A stretch of DNA of 64,000 nucleotides from Acidobacteriaceae bacterium. GTDB taxonomy: Bacteria > Acidobacteriota > Terriglobia > Terriglobales > Acidobacteriaceae. The notes beneath the pieces are model-generated. The model was given only the letters and a program-made list of their open reading frames with translations, made no database searches and had not been told where the DNA came from. Below are positions 1-8,132 of this stretch, in pieces. The DNA is taken from the NCBI GenBank assembly GCA_003152695.1, contig PMAT01000084.1:42201-106200 (forward strand), given 5' to 3'. A program made the position numbers and the translations under genes. The number at the start of each line of letters is the position of its first letter. The first letter of the stretch is position 1.

Positions 1-2
1 TT

Positions 3-1856
3 GGAATCTTCCAGAGCACTCCCGACGGCCGTTTCCTGAGTGTCAATCGCGCCTTCGCGCGGATGCTGGGCTACGATTCTCCCGAACAGATGATGGTGGA
101 AGTTTTGAACATAGGAGGTCAGCTATTTGTCGATGCCGGCGCGCACCAGGAATTGTCGCGTTTGCTGGAAAATAGCAGCGAATTGCACAATTTCGATTTC
201 GAAATCTATGACAGAGATGGCAAGAAGAAATGGATATCGGCGAACGTGCGTGCCGTAGTGGACGCTGCCGGGAAAGTCATACGTCACGAAGGCGCGGTCG
301 AAGACATCACCGAACGCAAAGAGGCGGAAGCCATCCAAGAGGAATTGCGAAGGATCGTGGCCAGCATTCCAGGAACTATTTTTGCGTTTCTCATGCGGCC
401 GGACGGCTCCAGCGCCATACCCTTCGCCAGCTCCGGGCTGCACGATATTTTTGCTCTCGCTCCCGACGATGTAATTGATGACGCCGGCCCGGTGTTGGCG
501 ACCATTCATCCCGACGATCTCCCCCACTTTAAGGCGACCGTTGCGGATTCGTTCCGCTCGTTGACGCCCTGGCACGACGAGTTTCGTGTGAAGCACCCGA
601 AACGGGGACTGCTCTGGGTCAAAGTAGATGCCTCGCCGGAACGGGAGCCGGATGGCAGCGTCTTTTGGCATGGATTTCTGATCGATAATACCGAGCGCAA
701 GCAGCTGGAATCTCAACTTCTGCAGGCGCAGAAAATGGAGGCGGTTGGCCGCTTGGCGGGCGGGGTCTCCCACGACTTCAACAACATCATGGGCATTGTG
801 ATCGGCTACAGCGATCTGATCGCCGAGGCCATGCCGCCTGCGGATGTGAACCTGCGCCGGATCATAAAGATCAAGGACGCCGCCCAGCGGGCCACCGCGT
901 TGATTCGTCAGTTGCTGGCCTTTAGCCGCTTGCAGGTATTCGCCCCAAATCTCATGGACCTGAATGTGAGCATTAGTCATCTCGCCGAAATGCTGCCGCG
1001 TCTGCTGGGGGAGGACATCCGACTCATGCTATCGCTGGATCCGGAGCTGTGGACGGTGAAGGCTGATCCCTCGCAGATTGACCAAGTCCTCATGAACCTC
1101 TCCGTCAATGCCCGCGACGCCATGCCGCACGGTGGCAAGCTGGTGATTGAGACGCACAATGTCGAACTTGACGAGTCTTGTGCCAGCGCGCATCCGGGTG
1201 TGCCACCCGGTCCCTTCGCCGTGATCTGCGTTTCTGACACCGGCACCGGCATTAGCTCGGAAGTGATGCCGCGCATCTTCGATCCATTTTTTACGACCAA
1301 GGAGATGGGAAAAGGAACCGGCCTGGGTCTGTCCACGGTTTACGGGATTGTCAGACAAAGCGGAGGTTTCATAGCAGTCGACACCAAAGTACCGGGCGGT
1401 ACGACCTTCAAAATATACCTGCCGAGCCAGAGTGGACTGGCCCATGTGACCCCTCCCAAGAAAGTGAATACGCAACCCAGGACGGTGGCCTCGAAAACGA
1501 TTCTGCTGGCCGAGGACGACTCTGCCTTGCGGGAGATTGTAAGTATCCAGTTGGAAGAATTGGGTTACACCGTGCTCGCGGCCAGCAACGGTCGGGAAGC
1601 CATCCGCATGGCCGAAAAACAAGAAGGGCCAATCGATCTGCTGCTTACCGATGTGGTGATGCCCGGCATGAGCGGCCGCCAACTGGCCGATAGGCTCAAG
1701 CAGAAAATCCCGGTGCTGAAGGTGCTGTTTGTTTCCGGCTACAGCGGTGACATGATCTTGCGGGACGGCACCCTGGAGCCCGGAGCTTACTTTGCCAATA
1801 AGCCCCTCACGAAAACCGCCCTGGATGAGAAGTTGCACAGCATCTTCAGGGCCTAA
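3..1856 (+). CDS. Hybrid sensor histidine kinase/response regulator with PAS domains (5'-truncated by window edge)
   Basis: Frame is open upstream of the listed ATG at 63 (GIFQSTPDGRFLSVNRAFARMLGYDSPEQM, PAS-like). H-box GRLAGGVSHDFNNIMG, N-box NLSVNARDAMP, DTGTGI, GKGTGLGLSTVYGIV, and C-terminal receiver ILLAEDDSALRE...LLLTDVVMPGMSG. Confidence 0.93.
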   Translation, partial: GIFQSTPDGRFLSVNRAFARMLGYDSPEQMMVEVLNIGGQLFVDAGAHQELSRLLENSSELHNFDFEIYDRDGKKKWISANVRAVVDAAGKVIRHEGAVEDITERKEAEAIQEELRRIVASIPGTIFAFLMRPDGSSAIPFASSGLHDIFALAPDDVIDDAGPVLATIHPDDLPHFKATVADSFRSLTPWHDEFRVKHPKRGLLWVKVDASPEREPDGSVFWHGFLIDNTERKQLESQLLQAQKMEAVGRLAGGVSHDFNNIMGIVIGYSDLIAEAMPPADVNLRRIIKIKDAAQRATALIRQLLAFSRLQVFAPNLMDLNVSISHLAEMLPRLLGEDIRLMLSLDPELWTVKADPSQIDQVLMNLSVNARDAMPHGGKLVIETHNVELDESCASAHPGVPPGPFAVICVSDTGTGISSEVMPRIFDPFFTTKEMGKGTGLGLSTVYGIVRQSGGFIAVDTKVPGGTTFKIYLPSQSGLAHVTPPKKVNTQPRTVASKTILLAEDDSALREIVSIQLEELGYTVLAASNGREAIRMAEKQEGPIDLLLTDVVMPGMSGRQLADRLKQKIPVLKVLFVSGYSGDMILRDGTLEPGAYFANKPLTKTALDEKLHSIFRA

Positions 1857-1939
1857 GAAGAAAGCTGGCTAACCCCTGGCTTTCTGCCCAAAGGGGAATT
1901 CCCCAAAGATCGGGAGAATTCTCGGCGAGAGAGATTCCA

Positions 1940-3346
1940 ATGAAGGAACTAGAACACGTGAAGCAAGCTGGATCGCGCGAATCGCAAGTGACGGTGCTGG
2001 CGATCGACGACGAGTCCGACTTCCTGGAGTTTGTCGGGGAGGCCATATCTTCTGAAAGCGTGGATTTTATTTCGACCACGAACCCGGAAGAGGCGCTGGC
2101 CATCGTCCACAAGCGGCATCCCCCGGTCATCCTGCTGGATTTGAATATGCCTACGGCCCCGGGGATGGACGTTCTAGAGCGTATTCTCGGGATCGATCCC
2201 AATATCGATGTCGTGATGCTGACCGCAGACTACTCCACCGAATCAGCGGTGCGGGCCATTCAACAGGGAGCGTGCGATTACCTGGTGAAGCCCATCGGGG
2301 TCGAGCGTTTGCGGGAACGCGTCGGCTTGTTACTGGAAGAAGCGCGGCGCCGCGAGCATCGCCACCGACTGGAGGAGGACGTCTACCAGTCCCTCCAGTT
2401 TGAGGGCATGGTAGGACAAAGTCCGATCATGCAGGAAGTCTTCGTCGCCATACGCCGCATCGCGCCGCATTTTCGGACGGTGTTGATTGGCGGCGCCACC
2501 GGAACCGGCAAGGAGTTGGTGGCCCGCGCCCTGCACCGGCTGAGTCCCGTGGCTGGCAAGCCCTTGGTGGTTTGCAACTGTGCCGCGATCACGGAAACGC
2601 TGCTGGAGAGTGAGTTGTTCGGGTCCGTCCGGGGAGCCTTCACGGGAGCCAGCCAGGACCGCATTGGTTTGATAGAAGCCGCGCATGGCGGGGTGTTGTT
2701 TATGGATGAAATCGGCGAGATGTCGCAGGCCATGCAGGCGAAACTGTTGCGCGTGTTTCAGAACCAAGAGGTGCGGCAGGTCGGAGCCACGGCTTCTCGC
2801 AAGGTAGACGTCCGCGTGATCGCCTCAACCCACCGCGACCTGCGCAAAATGGTGTCGCAGGGACAATTTCGTGAGGATTTGTATTACCGGCTTTCCATGA
2901 TCGAAATCAAGCTGCCGTCGCTGGCAGAACGCAAAGAAGACCTGCACCTGCTGGAGCAGGACATTCTTCGCCGTTGTGCGACGGAATTGCAGAAGCCGGT
3001 CGCCGCCCTCACCCGCCGGGCGCAGACCGTGCTGTCACGCCATTCCTGGCCGGGAAATATTCGGGAACTCGAAAACGTTCTGGGACGCGCCTGCATGATG
3101 GCAACGACCAACACCATAGACGTCCGCGATCTTCCCGATTCCGTGAAGATCATAGTTGCCGGCAACGGGGACGAGGTGTTGGTGCCGTTGGCGGATGTGC
3201 AGAGAAGGCACATTGAGCGCGTGCTGCAGAGCGTGGATGGCAACAAGGCGCGCGCCGGAGAGATCCTTCAGATCAGCCGCTCCAGTCTCTATCGAATCCT
3301 GCAGGAGTCCAGCGACTCCCCCCGGAATACCTTATTGGACTCTTAA
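1940..3346 (+). CDS. Sigma-54-dependent response regulator (NtrC family: receiver, AAA+, Fis-type HTH)
   Basis: Receiver VLAIDDESDFLEF...VILLDLNMP; AAA+ GATGTGKELVARALH, ESELFGSVRGAFTGA (GAFTGA loop), WPGNIRELENVLGRA; C-terminal HTH. Confidence 0.95.
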   Translation: MKELEHVKQAGSRESQVTVLAIDDESDFLEFVGEAISSESVDFISTTNPEEALAIVHKRHPPVILLDLNMPTAPGMDVLERILGIDPNIDVVMLTADYSTESAVRAIQQGACDYLVKPIGVERLRERVGLLLEEARRREHRHRLEEDVYQSLQFEGMVGQSPIMQEVFVAIRRIAPHFRTVLIGGATGTGKELVARALHRLSPVAGKPLVVCNCAAITETLLESELFGSVRGAFTGASQDRIGLIEAAHGGVLFMDEIGEMSQAMQAKLLRVFQNQEVRQVGATASRKVDVRVIASTHRDLRKMVSQGQFREDLYYRLSMIEIKLPSLAERKEDLHLLEQDILRRCATELQKPVAALTRRAQTVLSRHSWPGNIRELENVLGRACMMATTNTIDVRDLPDSVKIIVAGNGDEVLVPLADVQRRHIERVLQSVDGNKARAGEILQISRSSLYRILQESSDSPRNTLLDS

Positions 3347-3490
3347 AGCTTGGAGTGTCAGTGTTAAGGCCGACCGGCGACCCGGCGACTTCAAGCTTGT
3401 CTCCCGAGTTGTGCCTCGATTTATTAGGACCAGCATGCGCGGGCCGCATCCGCTGCAACGTCCTGCGCCGGACTATAATTGGGCGTACCG

Positions 3491-6088
3491 ATGGCCGTAG
3501 TCCAAGGCACGATTCTCGGGCAGTATGAAATTCTCTCGCCCCTGGGCGTGGGCGGAATGGGCGAGGTGTATCGCGCGCGTGACACCCGGCTGGAACGAGA
3601 GGTCGCGATCAAGGTCCTGCCCGAGTCCGTCACCTCCGACGCCGGCCGCTTGTACCGCTTCGAAGTTGAAGCGCGAGCCGCAGCGGCTTTGAACCATCCC
3701 AACATTCTTGCGGTGTACCAGATGGCGACGCACGAGGGTGTGTCGTACCTTGTGTCGGAACTATTGGAGGGCGAAACGCTGCGCGACCGGCTCCGGCGCG
3801 GGCCGATACCGCTGCGCAAGGCCATCGACTACGGCGTGCAGATCGCGGACGGTTTGGCGGCAGCGCACGAAAGAGGCATCGTCCATCGCGACCTGAAACC
3901 GGAGAACCTGTTCCTCAACAAGGATGGACGGGCCAAGATTCTCGACTTCGGCCTGGCCAAGCTCGTCCCTGCTCCCGTTGCATCTCCCGACGGTCGAACC
4001 GTTACGCTCCCGGAGGAAACCGAACCTGGCGTGGTGGTGGGAACCGTGGGCTATATGTCTCCTGAGCAGGTGCGCGGAGGGAATGCCGACCACCGCTCTG
4101 ACATCTTTGCGTTCGGCACAATTCTCTACGAGATGGTCACGGGGAAACGGGCGTTTCGCAAACCAACTTCGCCGGAAACCATGGTCGCGATTTTGAACGA
4201 AGACCCACCGCCGATCTCGCAGCTTGCGCCCGACACGCCTGCGGGGGTGCAGAAAGTCGTGCAACGCTGCCTCGAGAAGGATCCGGAGCAGAGGTTCTAC
4301 TCGGCCCACGATTTGGCTTTCGCGCTGGAAGCACTATCGGATTGGGCCATCTCGCCACGCCCTTTTGGTCGTGCGCAGCAGAGCACGAAGCCCAATCGCA
4401 TGCGGTTTGCAACCGCCGGGGTCTCGCTGGTGCTTATGCTCGGCGCTGCGGTATTAGCTTATTTGTGGATACGGCCCGAACCAGTGCCCAAGGTGTCCAA
4501 TTACGTCCAGCTTACGCATGACGGCAAGCATAAATGGTTGGCCGGAACGGACGGTTCGAGGCTTTACCTGAGTTATGGTGCATACGCTTCCCGCAGTATT
4601 GCCGAAATTTCGATCTCGGGTGGGAATCTCAGCAGGATCCCGACGCTTTCTCCCAATATGGAGGTTGCTGACGTTTCACCGGACGGGGCGGAACTTCTCG
4701 TGGTGGATGCGCAGGGCAATCCTGACACGGGGCCGCTCTGGAGTCTGCCTGTTCTGGGTGGTTCCCCGCGCCGATTGGGCGACATTGTGGGAATTGACGG
4801 CACGTGGTCGCCCGACGGCAAGATGCTGGCTTACTGTAAAGGGAACGAATTGTTCCTGGCGAAGGCGGACGGCACCGAATCCCGTAAGTTGGTCACGATG
4901 AAGGACTCTGACCTTATCTATCATGCCTCCTGGTCGCCCGACGGGAGGCATTTGCGATTCGATGTGCAGAACCCTGCGGACGGCTCGCGCTTTCTTTGGG
5001 AGACTACGGTGGACGGTACAGACTTGCATCGCTTGCTTCCCGGTTGGAACAAACCGCCTGATTCGGACTGCTGCGGCAGATGGACGGCCGACGGGAAGTA
5101 CTTCGTCTTCGTGTCGCGCGGACAAATTTGGGCCCTGCCGCGAAAGGGTAGTTTGCTTCACTCCGGACCCCAGCCCATTCCACTGACTTCCAGTCCTCTG
5201 TGGTTGACCTCCCCACTTCCCAGCAGAGACGGCAAGAAGCTCTTCGTAGTCGGCCGGACGTTCTCGGGCGAGTTGACGCGCTTCGACGTGAAATCGGGCC
5301 AGTTCGCGCCCGTTCTCGGGGGCATTTCAGCCGAATATGTTGCCTTCTCGCGGGATGGCCATTGGGTGGCTTACGTTTCCTATCCCGGAGGCACCCTGTG
5401 GCGCAGCAAAGCGGACGGGAGCGAGCGACTGCAACTGACCTATCCGCCCAACTATGCCATGCTGCCTCGCTGGTCGCCGGACGGCAAGAAGATCGTGTAC
5501 TTTGAAAACATTGCCGACAAGCCTTCCAGAATCTACGAGGTTTCACCCGAGGGAGGAATTCCCCGGCAGCTGATGCCGGACGATCCACAACCGCAATGGG
5601 ACCCGAACTGGTCGCCGGACGGGAGCAAGATCGTCTTCGGTGGCGCACCGTACAATGCTGCATCGGCTGTCCGCATCCTCGACTTGGCGAGCGGCAAAGT
5701 CTCCACGCTGCCCGGATCGCAGGGCCTCTTCCAGCCCCGCTGGTCCCCTGACGGAAGATACATTCCCGCGGTATCGTCTGACTCGAAGACCCTTTGGCTG
5801 TTCGATTTCCAGACCCAGAAATGGACTGAGGTCGCCGAGGGCACGTTGGGTTGGCTGAATTGGTCGAAGGACGGCCAGTACCTGCAGATTCTCGATAGCA
5901 GCGGAACGGGTGCCGTTCTCAGGATTCGGCTCAGCGACCGAACGATAGAACGCGTGGTAGACCTGAAAAACTTCTCCTACACGGGCCACTTATGGACTGG
6001 GCTGGCTATCGCGCCCGACGATTCGCCGTTGCTGCTCCGCGACGTCGGAGACCAGGGCGTCTACGCCCTCGACTGGGAAGCGCCGTAA
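3491..6088 (+). CDS. Serine/threonine protein kinase with C-terminal TolB/WD40-like beta-propeller
   Basis: Kinase motifs YEILSPLGVGGMGEVYRARD, VAIKVLP, HRDLKPENLFL, DFGLAK; a TM segment; repeated WSPDGK blades. ATG at 3491 preferred over TTG at 3479. Confidence 0.93.
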   Translation: MAVVQGTILGQYEILSPLGVGGMGEVYRARDTRLEREVAIKVLPESVTSDAGRLYRFEVEARAAAALNHPNILAVYQMATHEGVSYLVSELLEGETLRDRLRRGPIPLRKAIDYGVQIADGLAAAHERGIVHRDLKPENLFLNKDGRAKILDFGLAKLVPAPVASPDGRTVTLPEETEPGVVVGTVGYMSPEQVRGGNADHRSDIFAFGTILYEMVTGKRAFRKPTSPETMVAILNEDPPPISQLAPDTPAGVQKVVQRCLEKDPEQRFYSAHDLAFALEALSDWAISPRPFGRAQQSTKPNRMRFATAGVSLVLMLGAAVLAYLWIRPEPVPKVSNYVQLTHDGKHKWLAGTDGSRLYLSYGAYASRSIAEISISGGNLSRIPTLSPNMEVADVSPDGAELLVVDAQGNPDTGPLWSLPVLGGSPRRLGDIVGIDGTWSPDGKMLAYCKGNELFLAKADGTESRKLVTMKDSDLIYHASWSPDGRHLRFDVQNPADGSRFLWETTVDGTDLHRLLPGWNKPPDSDCCGRWTADGKYFVFVSRGQIWALPRKGSLLHSGPQPIPLTSSPLWLTSPLPSRDGKKLFVVGRTFSGELTRFDVKSGQFAPVLGGISAEYVAFSRDGHWVAYVSYPGGTLWRSKADGSERLQLTYPPNYAMLPRWSPDGKKIVYFENIADKPSRIYEVSPEGGIPRQLMPDDPQPQWDPNWSPDGSKIVFGGAPYNAASAVRILDLASGKVSTLPGSQGLFQPRWSPDGRYIPAVSSDSKTLWLFDFQTQKWTEVAEGTLGWLNWSKDGQYLQILDSSGTGAVLRIRLSDRTIERVVDLKNFSYTGHLWTGLAIAPDDSPLLLRDVGDQGVYALDWEAP

Positions 6089-6297
6089 ACGGCGCGGTTC
6101 CATTTGAGAGGATGGGTTTCACCCACGGGCACCCTTTCCCGCTGCTGCCATCCGTGCAGCTTCTTGCAGTGCTTTCGGTCTCCCGGTCTTCGCGCAGGTT
6201 GTTTCTCAGTGTGAGCGGGTCCCTGGGTGCATGACTCGGGATGAATTCGGAATTGACTTCGGTCGACGTTAGGCCTCCGACGGCCCCGCAAAATCCT

Positions 6298-6326
6298 TTG
6301 CATGCGAAGACAATCGGCGCTATAGT
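6298..6326 (+). promoter_or_regulatory. Putative sigma-70-type promoter for the precursor peptide gene
   Basis: TTGCAT (6298-6303), 17-nt spacer, TATAGT (6321-6326), about 50 nt upstream of the ATG at 6378. Confidence 0.4.
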
Positions 6327-6377
6327 GCCATCGTCCGCCAGATTGAGTCCCGTCTAGCGGCGAGCGAGGTAGAACGT

Positions 6378-6764
6378 ATGGCCTTTGACGTGAAAGAATT
6401 GATGATTGACATTACTAAGGCTCAGGAAGGGCAGCTACTCTGCCACCCCAGCGTAATCACCCCCACCGTGGGTTGCGGATACTACAGCTGTCACCCTACG
6501 ATGTTCGTTTGCCACCCCAGTGTGCGAACGACAACGTTGTTGCTGTGCAGGTTTGGCACCTACACATGTTTTGGCGGATCGATTCTGACCTGCGGTGGAA
6601 CGATTTATTGCGCTGGTACAGAAGAGCCGACGATCCTTTTCCAAGGCATTGACCATGAAACCCTGAAAGCGGTCAAGGCCCAGCTGCATGAAGCTCTGAA
6701 AGAAGTGGACGAGCACGAAAAGCGTTTAGCCGAGACCGCTAAGCAGCCGGGAAAGGAAAAATAG
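6378..6764 (+). CDS. Putative RiPP precursor peptide: Cys/Ser/Thr-rich core with repeated CHP(S/T) motifs and charged helical C-terminal extension
   Basis: 128 aa; residues 22-78 contain 8 Cys and many Ser/Thr (CHPSVITPTVGCGYYSCHPTMFVCHPSVRTTTLLLCRFGTYTCFGGSILTCGGTIYC). C-terminal DHETLKAVKAQLHEALKEVDEHEKRLAETAKQ. Directly upstream of LanC/kinase genes. Confidence 0.65.
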   Translation: MAFDVKELMIDITKAQEGQLLCHPSVITPTVGCGYYSCHPTMFVCHPSVRTTTLLLCRFGTYTCFGGSILTCGGTIYCAGTEEPTILFQGIDHETLKAVKAQLHEALKEVDEHEKRLAETAKQPGKEK

Positions 6765-6836
6765 AGGCTCGCAAAAGCGGCCTCCGCACAGTGATGACGT
6801 TGCGGCATGGCTGACGGCGTGAACCATTGCACCTCG

Positions 6837-6885
6837 CTGAGCGGAAGCGACTGTTCAGGTACTCTCCGCTCAGTGTTTTGTTGTT
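6837..6885 (+). terminator. Putative attenuator hairpin between precursor and modification genes
   Basis: Perfect 9-bp inverted repeat CTGAGCGGA (6837-6845)/TCCGCTCAG (6865-6873) followed by TGTTTTGTTGTT. Confidence 0.5.
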
Positions 6886-6908
6886 CAGTCTATTCAAGAC
6901 AATCCGCC

Positions 6909-8126
6909 ATGAAAAAGGGTTCGTCCGATAACGTCCTGGAATCGGTTTTCGCCGCGAATCCCAAGTATGAATTAGTATTGTTCGACCGCCTTCCCGCCGA
7001 GCAGCGCGAGATGCTGAAGGATCTCCTGAAAGATCCCAATTTCTACGGTGTTCTTCGCCCGCTTGAGAAGTCCGGCCTGGGGGTGAAATCGGTTTCGCGA
7101 GACACCGCCCTGCTTTATTTGACACTCCAGCAACCGGGTCGGCTCCCCGCGTACGTGCGAGCGACCCTCGGAGACCGGTGCAATCAAGAGATCACGCGGC
7201 TTGTTCTGGACGGCGTGCTGGCCCTCGAACGGGAGGGCAAGTTTCTCTCCGGGTCCGAGGCCGCCGCGCTGATTTGCGCCGCCAAGGAGGAATCGACCGC
7301 CACCTCCACGGTCGAAGGATTCCTGGAGCGCCTTTCCTTGGACGCTCTTCGCTACGGCCAGAGTTTGCGCCTGACTGATCCCATGGTGCTTTCGTCCCGT
7401 CTCTACGGGTACAATCGCACCCCGCTCTCCCCTTTTTGGAGCCGAATTCTTCCCAACGCTGACACCGTCGCCGATTATCTGGGCATCCGGGAAGGCAGTT
7501 CCCGGGCATTGCTTGACCGCGAGTGGTCGAGGGTACGCAATCCCGCCGCTAACGACGGCTGGCTTGCCTGGCAGTCACGCCGTCTTGGCACCAGGGCTGC
7601 TTTCGGCGACCGTGCAACGATCCAATGCAAACTGTATATAAGTCCGAAAACCGATAACTTGCCCCAGGTCTTTCCCTTGATTCTTGCTGCGCTGAGCCGG
7701 ACTCGGGTGCAACACTTCAAGGTCGGGAAGGATGCCCCAGGGTTGCTGCGCCCGGACAAGATGGTGGCCTACTTCGGCAGCTACAACGACTTGATGGATG
7801 CTGCAGAACAATTGAAAAAGGAGCTGGGGGACTGCCCGGCACAGGGCGTCCCGTTTACGGCGGAACTGGCCGGTGATGGCTTGCTTTCGTGGGGTGTCGA
7901 TCCGCCTGCCGAGGAGCAGGCGCTGCCCTGGATAGGGCGAGAGAGTTGGCGGCTGTGGGTGACCAACCGTCTCGCTGTAGCCTTGATCGCAGCCAGTACG
8001 GATAACACCGCAAATCTAGAGCCATGGCAATTCGCCCTGCAACGACTCCAGTTCGAGGGTGTCAATACACGCTCCTGGACCCCCGCCGGCACTGAACGGA
8101 AGCCTAGTCTTGGCGAGGAGAATTAG
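6909..8126 (+). CDS. HopA1-like protein (putative RiPP phospho-Ser/Thr lyase partner)
   Basis: Contains FKVGKDAPGLLRPDKMVAYFGSYNDL...GVPFTAELAGDGLLSWGVDPP, which I recognise as resembling HopA1-family proteins linked to RiPP kinases. Start at ATG 6909 (MKKGSSDNVLES) preferred over 6807. Not verified by search. Confidence 0.55.
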   Translation: MKKGSSDNVLESVFAANPKYELVLFDRLPAEQREMLKDLLKDPNFYGVLRPLEKSGLGVKSVSRDTALLYLTLQQPGRLPAYVRATLGDRCNQEITRLVLDGVLALEREGKFLSGSEAAALICAAKEESTATSTVEGFLERLSLDALRYGQSLRLTDPMVLSSRLYGYNRTPLSPFWSRILPNADTVADYLGIREGSSRALLDREWSRVRNPAANDGWLAWQSRRLGTRAAFGDRATIQCKLYISPKTDNLPQVFPLILAALSRTRVQHFKVGKDAPGLLRPDKMVAYFGSYNDLMDAAEQLKKELGDCPAQGVPFTAELAGDGLLSWGVDPPAEEQALPWIGRESWRLWVTNRLAVALIAASTDNTANLEPWQFALQRLQFEGVNTRSWTPAGTERKPSLGEEN

Positions 8127-8132
8127 CGTTTC

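Noticed and set aside
123-980. Long minus-strand ORF (285 aa) opposite the histidine kinase
   Set aside because: Antisense shadow ORF over a gene with clear kinase motifs; translation has no recognisable domain. The same applies to most other overlapping ORFs in the supplied track.
3491-6088. Ser/Thr kinase as part of the RiPP locus
   Set aside because: It is a typical sensor kinase with TM and TolB-like propeller, separated by ~290 nt with its own context; membership of the RiPP operon is not supported.
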